Assembly (NCBI GenBank): GCA_905250115.1
Contig: CAJNOI010000187.1
Coordinates: 105,085 to 169,084, forward strand
Direction of reading: 5' to 3'
Length of the DNA stretch: 64,000 bases
From: Adineta steineri
Lineage: Eukaryota; Rotifera; Eurotatoria; Adinetida; Adinetidae
Positions 1 through 12,658 of the stretch are shown here, piece by piece. The translations under genes were made by a program, and so were the position numbers. The notes under the pieces are model-generated. The model saw only the letters and a program-made list of their open reading frames with translations. It was not told the origin of the DNA and made no database searches. How positions within the stretch are numbered: the stretch's first letter is position 1; each line of letters begins with the position of its first letter.

Positions 1-3000
1 AGAGAGAAAAAAAATGAAAATTTTAGTGTAAGTAGGAATTGATTGAAAAGCAATGGTTTACATTAGTTTCTTTTTCGTTCTGTTACATTAGCACGTTGTC
101 TATAAGAGATAAAATCTTACCTTCTATTAACGACGTGCTAAGGGGACAGAATGAAAAAAGTGGCTAGTATACGTTAACAAATAATTACTTTTTTTTCTTG
201 TTTGAATAGAATAATTTTTTCTAGTTTTTCACCGAAATAATTTCTCAGATATATAATTGTATTGATCTAAATCTTTGTTAATCTTTTATGTTTGATTGAA
301 AAAAACGAATAAATCTTTTGAAAAGGCTAACATTTAATATTATAAATTTACTAAATAAAGTCATTTTGAGATTAGATCATTGTGAAGAATACGATTCAAT
401 GTAATCATATAAAGACTACTTTTAGTTTTAATTGAATCATAACAAATGAAATATGTAACATATTTTATCTTATTTTCTTCAAAATTATATTTCATATGTT
501 AAGAAATAATTAAATAGCACGTCTTGATTTAGATCTATATATGTCATCTAAACTATCTCGATTGAGAGACGAGTTCTTCATATTAAATTCAAATATTTAA
601 TATAAAAATAAATCACTGAAAAAAAGACACAGAAATGAGTTAAGAGAATAGAATGTTTAGGTATACATGTAAAAAGTAAAGGAAGTATATTGATAATTCA
701 TCAGTCGAAACATGTCTTATGTTAACCTTGTGGATCAGTGAATAGATATTTAAAAGAAACATTTTTATTGAAAGTATAATAGAATTTTGTTTGTAAATAA
801 AATTTTAGTTGAACATTTTTCTTATTTAAATCATTTCAAGCAAATCTTAACATATAAAATTCAATGAATTTCCGCATAACTATTTAAATATTCTAAACTT
901 AAAAATTTTATCTAATTAAAATAAAACATATTCATCTATGATAAATGTCAATTAACAAATAATATTTTTTTAAAATTTTTATGAAGTCTTTCTACCTATT
1001 TACTTTCTAGAATGGTGATTAATTAATTATAGAAATCAAGAAAGTTATTTTAAAACAACAAGATAAAATCTCGAATAAAATAAATAAAATTTTCATTTGT
1101 TTACTTATCAAAAGATTGCAACTATTAGAACAAGAAAAATTTCAAGTAAATGAGCAAAAATAAACTAAAGAGAACGGAAACTTCGAATAAAATATCATTA
1201 ATGACTCATCATATTGTTAGATTATTTGATTTGATTTTAAATAAATATCTCTAATATATTCTTGTTGATCATGAAGAAATAAATAATTTGTTTTTTATAA
1301 TCGTTTTCAAAAAATAATTCTAAATCGAGTTATTTTAGTTTAAATACAAACAAAAATCTTATTCATCACTTTTCTATGATTAAAGAAAAGTAATCAAAGA
1401 TTTATTTAGATCTTTACTATAGTTCTATCAGAATATTTATTTAATATCTAACTATAAAATAAATAAAATATTTATTAAATCTATTATACTGATCATTGAC
1501 AACAATTCGAATATAAAACACAAGAATTAAAATAGATATTTTTTTTTAATTTTATGATCTGTAAGAGACATTTCGAACCTAAAATTTATTTATGATTGAA
1601 ATGATGATCATAATATGATGTAAAATAGTTAAATATTTCTACATCAATTATTCGAGTTGGGTATTATTTAATGTGCAAGAAAATAAAAAAAGCAAATACT
1701 TGATCAAGTAATAATCGCTCGTTTCTTTTCTTTTCTTTCTCTTTAGTAATGTAAAGACATAACTGCTGTCCTTTATCTATTGGTTTAATCCAATGCATCT
1801 TTTCTTATTTATTACTGCTTTTTTGCTTTGAATAATTTATCCTTCGAATATTATTGCAAAAATCAAAAGTATATGACAAGATAAAATAATGATTGATGAT
1901 GGATATTCTTTCATTTGTATTTTGCTTTCATTTTTCATCTATCCTATTGAGTTTGATTTTTTTTCTTTTCTTTTATTTCTATTCATCATCAATGGACAAT
2001 AATGAAAACAAATATTTTTTTATGTAGAATGAAGAGATATGTTGACGTAGGCGATATTTCTATATGAAAAAGTTCAAATAAAATGTGATACATTTCAAAG
2101 TTAAAAATTAATTCTTATAATTATATTGAAATTCAAATATACTTTTGTTGTTTTATTACATATGAGACTGATAGGATATATACGTTTCTTGCTTCATACT
2201 AATCAGAAATTGTTTCAATATAGAAATTAATAATCGATTATGACATGATTAGAAATGTATTTATTTCTATGTGCATTATATAAAAGAATCAAAAAAGATT
2301 TTAACTTGAAAAATCTTTGATAAAAATTTATAAGATCTAGAAAAAAACATGAAAATCTAAGGATTTAAATGTTAACTGAAAAACTACACTAGATACATTT
2401 TAATCAAATCAAGTTAATTGATGGTATCAATTGATTTTTAATGGAATATCATAAATGTTTCATATCTAAAAGAAACATCTTTAAATAAATAATTATATAA
2501 TTTATCGTCAAAAACAAAAAAAATCACAGTATAAACTGTGCAATATCACTAGTTAATACTAGGATGATACAACTATTTAAATTAACATAAATAATACAAT
2601 TAAATTTATTTGAAATACTTTTCTATCTTTATTCTTGATTCATATTAATTTTATACTCTTTTTTTTTCTTCAATACACCTTTTCATACATTTATATGTGT
2701 TTTTTCCACATGATTAAACACAGATATATCGTTCTCATATTCTTCAATCGTATGTTAATATCATATTCATATAGGTTGTCATTAGTATAAGTAGTATACA
2801 TTTATAAAAGAATCTTTATTCTTCGAATTGTTTTATACACTCATTTATTCATCCAAATAATACAGTAAGATATTATCTGTTTCAAAAAACCTACTAATAT
2901 CTTTTAAATAATCATTACTGAATATTTAATCATTTATATTTATTTGCTAAAGTATCATAAACAGATATTTATCATAACAAAACGTTATGCGATAAATAAC

Positions 3001-3519
3001 TATTTACGAAAACTTTATGTTGAGTAAGATCTTGACTTCATCTATTTTATCCTAATTGTAAAACAAACATATTGTCACATCAAACAATTATTTATCAATA
3101 TTTTGGTTCTCTATTCTGCATATTGTTAAATGTAAGTAGTATAACAACAACTCATGATACTCTTTTACTTGTTATTCATTTAGTTTTCTCAATCATCTTT
3201 AGTTTATTCAAATTCATCTCATTGTGAACAGTTCAATGTCCATTGTTATGACTCAAAAACAAGATGCTATACAATGTATCAAGTTAACACTTTATTTATA
3301 TTTATCTATGATAAAAAATACTCTCAAAACTGCAACAATAGTAAATGCACTACAAACGATGAATATTATGTAACGTATTGTACTATTCTTTATTTTTCAT
3401 CTCTTTTACGTATTTAGTATCAAATACAAATTACATATGTACTAACTCTGTTCTTTTAGCTTTTCTTATACTTTGAACAAATTAAATACAACTTAGAAAA
3501 ACAAATGATAAAACATCAA
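1..3519. other. AT-rich region without a recognisable gene
   Basis: I see no open frame of useful length, no RNA gene and no clear transposon ends on either strand. The sequence is dominated by A/T runs. It forms the 5' flank of the PKS-1 relic; from about 3556 it begins to match the flank of PKS-3 near 63286. Confidence 0.6.
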
Positions 3520-3543
3520 ATATATATATATATATATATATAT
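3520..3543. repeat. (AT)n microsatellite
   Basis: A run of about a dozen TA/AT dinucleotides ends just before the point at which homology to the PKS-3 upstream sequence begins, so it may mark the duplication edge. Confidence 0.85.
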
Positions 3544-3703
3544 TTGAATACTGTTTTGAATTAAAAATAAAATTAATCTTAGATTTTATTTTATTTTATA
3601 TAATAATATTTATTTTAGATATAAAAATCTATTATATTAATCCACAACAAGAATATTTTAACAAAAAATACTAATGTCAACTATAAATAATAATACATCG
3701 TTA

Positions 3704-6700
3704 AGAACCAAGACCTTTAATAGGTATATCATGTGGATTAGCTGGTAATATTTATTCACAAAATGATTTGATCTTGAATCATTTACTGCTCATTTGCTTA
3801 ATATGGATAATGATGAGCAACTTCTTCAAAAACTTCTTCGTGCTAGTTATTTTATGTCAAATCAACAATGGAATATGTTTGAAGCAAGTTTTTTTGGTTT
3901 ACTAGATGCTGAAGCAGAAAGTGTTGATCCATGTCATCGAATACTTATGTTAAAATTCGTTCATTTACTTGATGACGCTGTATATAGTGTTGAAAAAGTT
4001 AATGGTACAAAAACATCAGTACATATTGGACAATTTTCAACAGACCATGCAGTTGCAACAACTTGTATGAGACCTGAACATCGATCAAGATTTCATAGAC
4101 CTAATAGTTTATTACATAATGCTTCAACTCGTTTATCATATCATTTTAATTTACAAGGTCCAAATGTATCATTAGATGTTACTTGTTCATCATCTTTATA
4201 AGCTTCACATATGGCTGTATGGTGTCGATCATTTAGTGCCGATGCTAATCGTTACGATAAAGGTAAAAATTTCAATTGATTAGTTTTGTATTTAAAAATA
4301 AATTTCAATTTCAATTCTCTAGGTGATGGTCTTGGCCTTTCATTATTGAAACGATTTAGTGATACTGAACATGATGGAGATCGTATATACTTTGGTATTC
4401 GTGATGTACTTAGTGGGCATGATGGAAATGAAGATAAAACGAATTTTGTCGTTCTATCAGCTGCTGGACAAGGACGTTTATTAGCAAATATTTATTTCAG
4501 AAATAATTTTGATACTCAAAGTATATTATTTGTTGAAGCACATGGCAAAGGTACATCAGTTGGTGATCCATTTGAAGCAAATTAGTTAAGTCGATTTTTT
4601 AATCGATCAAATCTTGATCCACCATTATTATTAGGTTCAATTAAAAGTAATTTAGGGCATACAGAAGGTGCAGCTGGTGTTGCATCACTTATTAAAGTTG
4701 CTATGTATATGTATTATTGTGGTATTACAGCAAATCTGCAATTTACTTCACTTAATCCAAAAATAGATGCACAAAAATATAATTTACATATTTTTCAAAA
4801 TTTTATACCATTTCCATCTCTTCCAAATAATGAAAAAATAGCTATAGGTGTTAATTCATTTGGAATGGGTGGTATAACGACACATGCTATTATTGAAGAA
4901 TATCAACCAAATAAAACATCAATTGAAAATGGTCATATCGATGAAAATCATATTAAAAGCAAACAATATTTTATTTTTATTTTTTCATGTAAGTTCTTAA
5001 TTTCTTTTCATTAATAAATAATTTATTTCTTCTTATTCAGCAAAAAGTCATCAATCTCTTAACCATCAATTAATAATATAGATGATGATGATCAAGCTTT
5101 TCTTCAACGTATATCTTAACAACTTCTTCTTAAAAGAACTATTAGTTATACACATTCAGCAATCTTTGTTTTTCTTAATCGTCAACAATTACAAGAACAA
5201 ATCAATGCTTTTCTAACTGAACAACCATCACCAGGTCTTTCAATCATATAACATCCAATCAAATTATTATCACGAAAAATATGTTTTGTTTTTAGTAGAC
5301 AAGGTCCACAATTATATGAAAGTGAACCTTTATTTAATAAATGGATTCATTTAATTGATGCGGAAGTGACGAAAATTAATAATGGTGAATGGAGATTATT
5401 AGAAGAACTAATTGAAAAGAAAAATGAATAAGAATCTCATATTAATGATACAAATATTGATCAACCAACATTATTTGCTATACAAGTTGCATTAGCAGCT
5501 TTACTTGTTTCATGGAATATAGATCCATCATCTATAATATCACATAGTGCTGGTGATCAAGCAGCTGCTTTTACTGCTGATCGATTAAGTTTAGAAGAAG
5601 CTGTTCGTATGTTAGCTGTTTCAATCAGTGAAGACGAAGTAGAAAATAAACTTTTGAAAGGTGTTGAACATTTGGCTTGTATTGCTGTTGTTAATAGTCT
5701 CTGTCTAGTAACAATAAGTGGTGATGAAAAAACAATTGATGAAATACAACAAATACTTTCAATCTCTTATCCAAATGTATTTAAAGCATGTGTTCGTATT
5801 GAAAATGCACTTCATCATATCAAATAAATCGATTCGATATTGAATAAGATATGTTATTATCATTAAAAGATATTCGTGGATATTCAATAAAAGATCAAAA
5901 AAAATATTTAATCTGATATATGCACAAGCAAAACTCTATTCAAGTGTTACTGATGATAATATGCCAGTTGATAGTCAAATGTGAGACAAGCTGTTCGATT
6001 TTATGATGCTATAACATTACTTATAAAAGATGTAGCAGCAAATATTTTTCTTGAAATTTCACTACATCCAGTTTTAGCAACATCTATTCATGAATGTTAT
6101 GAATTAACAAATCAACAACAATCACCACTTATTCTTCCAACATTAAAACGAAAAGAAAATGAACAAATAACATTACTTACTAGTTTAGCACAACTTGCAA
6201 CATTATCTCATGTATGGCAACAATATTTTAATACTCGTCAAATTTTATCAACTAAAAATTATGAAGAATATTTTGTTGACTTTCCATTGTATAAATTTCA
6301 TTTGAGCCCATGTTGGTATGAATCAAAAGATTCATCTATACAACGTTTAGCTAATCGTATTCAAACTCATCTATTACTTGGTATTCGTCAATTAAATGAA
6401 CAAACAAATGCAACATGGAAAAGTCTTATTAATATTAATTTACCACAATATTCTTTTTTAAAAGATCATAAAATTCAAGATGCAATTCTTTTTCCAGCAG
6501 TTGCTTATCTTGAACTTGCAACAGCTGCTTGTCAACAATTACTTTCATCATCTTTTGATGGACAACAACCAACAATTATTTTTGAAGATGTTAAATTTGT
6601 TAAAGTACTTATTTTGAATGAACATGAATTAGTTGAAGTATCTATACAAATAGTTATGGCAATGCGTGAATGGTATATTTATAGTCGATTATGTTCAGCA

Positions 6701-6936
6701 GCTGGTCCAGATTGTATGCGTCCATCAGGTATGAGTTGTACTAATGTTATTGATTCGTTTCGTAATCAAGATAATCTTAATAAATATTTATTAAATGAAT
6801 TTACTTTACAGGCTCAAAGTAAAATTGAAATTGATTCTAAACAACAAAAATCATTAACAATACCTAACACATGGATAACACAAGATATAGAAAGTGCTTA
6901 TGCACATTTTTCAACACGTGGTTATCAATATGGATC
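3704..6936 (+). pseudogene. Polyketide synthase relic PKS-1 (KS-AT-DH, truncated)
   Basis: Reading frames in order match an iterative type I PKS. The ketosynthase starts near 3704 with EPRPLIGISCGLAGN, has its active-site Cys in DVTCSSSL (about 4186) and both histidine motifs (EAHGKGT about 4541, KSNLGH about 4658). The acyltransferase (about 5290-6260) keeps Ser in SHSAGDQAAAF. The dehydratase N-terminal fold has DHKIQDAILFPAVAYLELA (about 6460-6520). An intron of normal type sits at 4266-4320 and another at 4989-5040. The gene is broken: a stop directly follows CSSSL and is followed by an internal deletion of about 110 bp that PKS-3 retains, TAG at 4583 lies between FEAN and LSRFF, further stops and frame changes occur in the AT part, and the DH is cut at 6936 by a G-rich/C-rich hairpin. 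PKS-2 continues past this point, so the 3' half was lost here. KS and AT catalytic residues survive, which suggests fairly recent decay. Confidence 0.88.
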
Positions 6937-7125
6937 TAGGGTGTGGGTGTGGATTGGACCTTCTATTTATCCACCCACATCCATACCGCATACATACACC
7001 CACACATACGTATACCCACCCATACGTACACCCACGTATAAGTACAACCACTCATATGTACACTCACCCGCACGTACATTCACACCCACCCATCGGTACG
7101 CTCACCCACACTCAAGTCGACCGAC
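6937..7125. repeat. Telomere-like G-rich/C-rich hairpin, copy 1
   Basis: A short arm of GGGTGTGGGTGTGGA (from 6938) is followed after about 20 bp by a long degenerate C-rich arm (CCACCC, ACACCC, CACCCACAC units) ending CACCCTCAATGG near 7125. The order G-rich then C-rich makes an imperfect inverted repeat. It replaces the rest of the PKS-1 dehydratase. See the finding on this repeat family. Confidence 0.75.
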
Positions 7126-7799
7126 ACCCTCAATGGTATTTTACATCAAATTCCTATTTAAAACACTGCCTAGGATACTGAACTATTCTATTCACTGATC
7201 AGCAGCAGATTATATTTAAGTTATGCTGAGAAGATTCCACAATACATTGATATTCATATTTTCATATTTTCTTTTCGTTCTTTTTTGGAGAATATCATTG
7301 TGTTCGTCTGCAAAAGGTATCCTATATAATCGGGAAGTCTTGTAGATTTTGTCTGTCTATATCCAACATGTGAGGTAAATTTGACAAAAAAATCAAATTA
7401 AAATAATAAATATTCGACTGAAACATGCATCTTTTTATTGATTTTCATCAATTGTGGTTCGATTTTTTACCAAAGTTTTATATCTGAGGGGCTGTCATTT
7501 TCTACGTGCAAATTATACACAACACACATCAATACTAAGACAAAGTAATAATAAGTCAGAAGCGTAAAAAGGGTTTTCAGGAGTGATAAAAATTACTTCA
7601 TCATGTTATACATTAATGATTTCAATTGAGCGGCACTGAACTCTTTTTCTTTTGTAGTAGTCAACATTTTTGCTTTTAGTTAAAGTTACGATTGTCCTTT
7701 CTGAATGTTTAATGCTAAGTTTGAGGAAGATAAAGATAATACCTGATCTTTTCATTAACGTTCACACTATTATATACATATTAATGTCTACTTTTTTAG
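7126..7799. other. Intergenic, nothing recognised
   Basis: Between the hairpin and the glycosyltransferase start I see only AT-rich sequence. The promoter of the glycosyltransferase presumably lies here, but no specific element can be named. Confidence 0.5.
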
Positions 7800-9333
7800 A
7801 TGACAGATATCTATCAATTGAAAAATGTTGGTCACATAATACTAATCACATCACCTTATGTTGGTCACATTATTCCATTATTGGACTTAGCTAAACATTT
7901 ATCTCTATACTATCGTGTTACTTATGTCTTATCGGCATCGAAATTTGATGTACTTAAAAAACTGGGAGCCATTGTTGAAGATGAAAATAATAGAATTATT
8001 TCGACTCAATCTGGAATAGATTTCATTGGTATTTTTGATGATAATGATAGTAATTTTGAAGTAAGTTCAATATGACCACGAAATTGTACTAAAGAGTAAA
8101 ATATATCACTTTGAAAGATTTTTAGTTCAACTATAAATGGTAACTTAATATCTGACATCGAGCGGATGCGTATTCCTCTTCGACAGTTACTCTTCCCTGA
8201 ACCTGTTCCATCGTTCTCAGCTCCTTTACTATCAACTCAACGAATAGATCATCCTATTCACTTGATCGTCACTGATATGTATGTTCATACATTCATCCGG
8301 GATGCTTACGAAAGAGATATACCTGTTCATATATTTATACCGTGTAGTTTGACAGCTCTTTTCACTTTCATTGATGGTTTCAACTACGTTGGAGAGAAAA
8401 TGTCAATGCCAGGCTACGGATCTACGATTCTCGAAACATACTCAGTTGCTACAGGATTTATTAGTAATTCCATTGATAAATTAGAAGAACACGCAGTTGC
8501 CGATTTGCGTCAACGGTCGCTTTCTTGTTCAAATCTACCTATTCGATTCGTAGCACCACTCATAACTACAGAATCCTTCAATATGCAAGACGTAAGATTT
8601 TTAAAAGAAATTCAAGATCATTCATTTGTTTTTACCATCCATTTTTACACGTATTTAGACGAACACTATTGCACATGTCAAACAATGGTTAGACAAACAA
8701 TGGAAGCTCGCAAATCATTCGTCATCGGTTATTTATGTTGCGTTTGGTACAATTGCTCGTTTTACGGCCGAACAACACATTCAGATTGCTGATGCTCTAG
8801 CGCCTTATCCTACTATCTGGACATTGAAAGCAATAGATCACAAACATTTGCCATCCTCATTTATTGACAATGAAAAACATATAGTTCTTGATTGGGCACC
8901 ACAACGATTCATTCTCTCACATCCAGCGCTTCACTTCTTTTTAACTCACGGTGGCTGGAACAGCTCACTGGAATCCATGTTAGCCGGAAAATCTATGCTT
9001 GTGTGGCCATTGTTTGCCGATCAGATGTTAGGTGGACATCGTATTGAGCATGAGTTTGGTGTTGGTTTATGTATGCAAAACACCAGTTTCAAACAAACTA
9101 AACGAATTATATCAAGCGATGAACTCACAGGATATCTAAAACAGATGTTTGATCGAATATCGAAATACGCTCAAAATGCTCAGCAGATACAACAAATGTT
9201 TATGCACGCAAAAGAAGACAGTTCGAGATTCTGTTTCGAAGAAATTATCAAAATAATTCCTGATCAAATGGTCGCTCCAACAGAAAAAAAAACAACAAAC
9301 TTCGATGAGACATTAACTAAATCAGACGATTAA
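7800..9333 (+). CDS. Plant-type UDP-glycosyltransferase (GT1), three exons
   Basis: Exons 7800-8060, 8118-8591 and 8659-9333 join in frame through GT..AG introns of 57 and 67 nt to give 469 aa. The first intron must end at GAAAG (8117), not at the TTTTAG eight bases later, because only the former keeps the frame. The enzyme should transfer a sugar from UDP-sugar to a small lipophilic acceptor. The N-terminal acceptor fold has SPYVGHIIPLLDLAKHL. The C-terminal donor site is the PSPG box at about residues 324-367: it opens with WAPQ, has THGGWNSSLESMLAGK, and ends with an Asp-Gln pair (ADQ) that usually prefers UDP-glucose. I see no signal peptide and no C-terminal membrane anchor, unlike the ER-resident animal UGTs of about 530 aa; length and box resemble plant or bacterial cytosolic enzymes, so horizontal origin is likely. 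No breaks are seen. It lies about 3.3 kb from the 3' end of the NRPS in the opposite orientation and could glycosylate its product, or serve detoxification. Confidence 0.88.
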
Positions 9334-9945
9334 CTTATAAAATGAACTATGAGTATAAGTAAAGTGGTATACTTATATACACCACATAACTTTATGTATT
9401 AACATGTAGTACGCATAATTTTTTCTTAAATACAGAGTAGTTTGTCCATCAGTTTATTATGTTCGATACAAAATGACTACATTAGAATTCGTTGATCATC
9501 AGATATATAACATTTTTATCTAAAAAAACATCTAGTTTGCATGATAAATATTTAACGCGTGGCCGAAGTTGTATTTCTTGTTGCTCAGTCAGCACATCTT
9601 CTTCGTAGAAATTAATTTTAATGAGCTTGCAAGTCTCACTCTGAATGACGTATTAATATATTCCTTCAGGTTGGGTGTGAGTGGGTCACTGTTGAGTCCA
9701 AAAGTACACGATTTCCAAATCGGTTTATTTATATTGATTTATAAATCATAAACTTTCCAATAGAAAATTTAAAATATTTGTAAATATTCTGGGATTTATA
9801 AATCGGGCCTATTCATAAAACTTTATTCGATTTATAAACGTTGAAACATTTATCAATACCGATTTGATTTATAAATCCGGTCCATTTATAAATGTATTTC
9901 TAATTCCCTCGACTGAAAGGAGCGTATTACGAAAAAAACGAAAAT
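9334..9945. other. Intergenic with a cluster of GATTTATAAATC palindromes
   Basis: No gene seen. Between about 9733 and 9895 the 12-bp palindrome GATTTATAAATC occurs three times, with partial copies near 9825 and 9885, separated by about 45-65 bp. Its role is unknown; it could be the remains of a small inverted-repeat element. Confidence 0.5.
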
Positions 9946-10054
9946 GGGTATGGGCGTGGCTGTGAGTTAGATACATGAGGTACACTAGCACTCACACGCA
10001 CACCCTCACCCACATCCACCCCTCACACACACCCACGCCACACCCTCAAGATGG
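9946..10054. repeat. Telomere-like G-rich/C-rich hairpin, copy 2
   Basis: The G-rich arm GGGTATGGGCGTGGCTGTGAG (9948-9968) is followed by a C-rich arm of ACACCC/CACCCACA units that ends CACCCTCAAGATGG at 10054. Same order and same end motif as the other copies. Confidence 0.7.
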
Positions 10055-10399
10055 TTTCAGTTTCACCCATCATGACACACGAGTTATTTACACCCACCGT
10101 TTTCGGCACGTACTCATTTCACTACATGCGAATTTTATTTTGTATACACCACTCCTTTGCACATGATCTTACATGATTAGTAACTCCTTGCGGCCTAAAG
10201 GATTCAGTGCATTTTGGGCAAGTATACATGTTGCTCGAATTTCGCTTAAGTGCTTCCGTGACTTTGATTTGCTGTACACCAACTCTTCTTTTTATGGCCA
10301 TATTCTAAATCAAGTATCAGACAAGTACAGTTATTATTTTTCTATTATTCTTTTCTAGTTGCTTAAAAACAATAATCTTGATCTTGATATCCCATAGGC
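10055..10399. other. Intergenic, nothing recognised
   Basis: AT-rich sequence between hairpin copy 2 and the 3' end of the LINE. It may include the LINE 3' untranslated region; no poly-A tail or target duplication was identified. Confidence 0.4.
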
Positions 10400-11905
10400 T
10401 TATCGCCCGTTGGGGCCAACCACGGTTTGGATCAGGCTTTTCCATTGGTACCTGCTCTGCGTAAGGTGAACCAAGTCCTGAAGGCTGTATCCGCACCAAT
10501 CTGTTATATCATCTAGCCATTCTCTGCATGGTCGTCCTCTTCTGGACTTTCCATCCATTCTAGAGAATACTATGTGTTTCAGGAGTCTGCTGTTGTCCAT
10601 CCTGCAGATGCGTCCAAAAAGTCTTAATTTACGTTTTTTGATCACATCAATTATTGTTTCACCAGCACCGAGTTGTTTTCGTATGTCGACGTTTCGCACC
10701 ATGTCTTTCCAATGGATCTTGAGTATTCTTCGATAACACCTCATTTCAAATGCCAATAACTTTTGTTTGTCCACCTCCTTTAGTGTCCATGTTTCTGAAG
10801 CATATAGTAATATACTGAAGACACAAGTAGTTAAAAGTTTTATTTTACTTTCAACTTTCAGCTTCTTTGTGTTCCACATATGCTTCAGACTTCCCATTGC
10901 ACCCATTGCTTTGCCAATTCGTCTTCTTATTTCTTTCGAGCAATTGTTATCCCATGTAATCATGCTCCCCAAATATTCAAACTCCTCCACATTTTCGATA
11001 TGTTCACCATTGATTTCCATTTGTTGATCTATGTTTTTGTCACCAAACACCATAGTTTTTGTTTTCTTGATGTTTACCATAAGCCCAGCTTCCTCTGCCA
11101 ATCTTGTGAGTTGTTCGATATGTTCTTGAAGTGAGAAGTGATTATTGTTGAGAAGGTCGATGTCATCCGCAAATCTTAAGTTGTTGATGATGGTTCCACC
11201 GATATTAATTCCAAAATTATTTGAAGTTATTTTATCCATTATTCTTTCCAAATACGTAATGAACAAAAGTGGCGACAAGGGGTCCCCTTGTCTGGTTCCA
11301 ATACTTGACTGGAACCATTCACCAAGGTCCATTCCTATTCGGACTGCTGAACGGGACGTTCCATATATTTGTTGAAGCAATACCAGTACCTTGTTGTCCA
11401 CCCCGTACGATTTGAGCACCATCCATATAATTTTGTGTTGGATTGTATCGAAGGCCTTTTGGAAATCTATGAAACAATTATAGATTTTCTTTCCACTACG
11501 TTTTGCTTTTTCAGCTAGGAGTCTGAGAATCAAAATTTGTTGAACTGTGCTCCGGTCCTTTCTGAACCCCACCTGTTCCTCTGACATGTATGGATCCAGG
11601 TGGTGTTTTAGTCTGTTCAGTAGCACCATGAGTAGAACCTTTCCTGTGTGATTAATGAGAGAAATAGTTCTATAATTTGGACATTGGGTGAGGTCCCCTT
11701 TTTTGGGGATCGGTATCAAAATTGACCGTCCCCACTGTTCAGGAATTGTTTCCTCATCCCATGCTCTGTTACACAGTTCGTAAATTTTGTGTCTCAACTT
11801 TTCTCCTCCCGCCTGAAGCATTTCCGCAGTGATTCCATCGACACCAGGACTTTTGTTTTTCTTTAATTTGTTGATAGCGTCGGTCACCTCACTGTAAAAA
11901 AACAA
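10400..11905 (-). mobile_element. 5'-truncated non-LTR retrotransposon (LINE) reverse transcriptase
   Basis: A single open frame of 501 codons encodes a LINE reverse transcriptase. Visible blocks are KNKSPGVDGITAEML (about 18-30), IPIPKKGD, YRTISLINHTGKV, QVGFRKDRST, CFIDFQKAFDT, GTRQGDPLSPLLF and the catalytic FADD (245-248), then the usual C-terminal tail with GRICRMDNS and RRGRPCREWLDD. The style is that of RTE/CR1-like endonuclease-reverse transcriptases of invertebrates; I cannot fix the clade by eye. The apurinic endonuclease that should precede the RT is missing, so the copy is 5'-truncated in the normal LINE manner and presumably cannot move by itself. The RT frame has no internal stop, so insertion is fairly recent. 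Its truncated 5' end lies about 60 bp from a telomere-like array. Confidence 0.88.
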
Positions 11906-11960
11906 TAATATTTTATTAATTTAGTTAAAAATATCTAATATGATACTTTTATTCAAATAA

Positions 11961-12142
11961 TCTCAGGGTGGGTGTGGGTGTGGGTGTGGGTATAGGTGTG
12001 GATGGATGTGGGTGTGACCGAANNNNNNNNNNGGGTGTGGGTGTGGGTATAGGTGTGGATGGATGTGGGTGTGACCGAAGATTCGTCTTTTCCTTACCCA
12101 CACCCACGTCCTCACTCACACCCACACCCGCACCCTTGACAT
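11961..12142. repeat. Telomere-like G-rich/C-rich hairpin, copy 3
   Basis: TCTCAGGGTGGGTGTGGG opens a G-rich arm containing GGGTGT and GGTATAGGTGTGG units. After GACCGAAG and a spacer of about 20 bp comes a C-rich arm (ACCCACACCCACG to CGCACCCTTGACA). A 10-N gap lies inside the G-rich arm and is flanked on both sides by the same 47-bp sequence. Confidence 0.75.
12023..12032. other. Assembly gap (10 N), probably artefactual
   Basis: The 47-48 bases before the gap (from about 11975) recur base for base after it (from 12033), both ending GGGTGTGACCGAA. This is what an unmerged overlap between two contig ends looks like, so the gap and one copy of the 47-mer may not exist. Confidence 0.75.
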
Positions 12143-12658
12143 AAATTAATACATCGTAACCGACTTCGACATTCATATAAACCAAAATAAAAACGATTTT
12201 CCGATGAAATAAATTTTTCATGAGAATATAATATACCATTCGATATTCGAGATGCGCTATCACTTGATGACAAAGATATTTCAACGACTAAATTTAACAA
12301 AATAACTAATATAAAATATTTCTAAAAATATTTAATCTGATATAAACCGTCTTATCTTTTTTTTTCTTACATTATTCATATTTGACTTTGTGTATACATA
12401 TAGTTCATGAAATAATTGTGATAATACCTTGTTTTTCTATTTTATCTAAATGTAAGAAAAAAACAAACTTTTTAAAAATCTACGACACACAAAAGGACAT
12501 TTATTAAGTAATGAAAAAGCGAGAAGAAGAAAATGTAGCTCTATGTTATATAAATTCACAAAGAGAACAAAAAGCAACGTCGAGAATGACAAAGTATGTC
12601 TTTATTTTTATTTTTCTTGTTTATATATCGTTCGATTGATAATATATTTCGAAGTAAA
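12143..12658. other. 3' flank of the NRPS, nothing recognised
   Basis: AT-rich sequence downstream of the NRPS stop codon. It should hold the NRPS 3' untranslated region and polyadenylation site, but no signal stands out enough to name. Confidence 0.4.

Noticed and set aside
6894-7198. Open frames rich in Thr, His, Pro and Tyr after the PKS-1 dehydratase
   Set aside because: They are translations of the C-rich telomere-like arm, not a protein.
8061-8166. Frame shift in the glycosyltransferase between its first two open frames
   Set aside because: Use of the acceptor ending at 8117 restores the frame exactly, so the gene is intact.
10767-11375. Plus-strand open frames of 76-86 codons
   Set aside because: They are antisense to the LINE reverse transcriptase and have no protein character.
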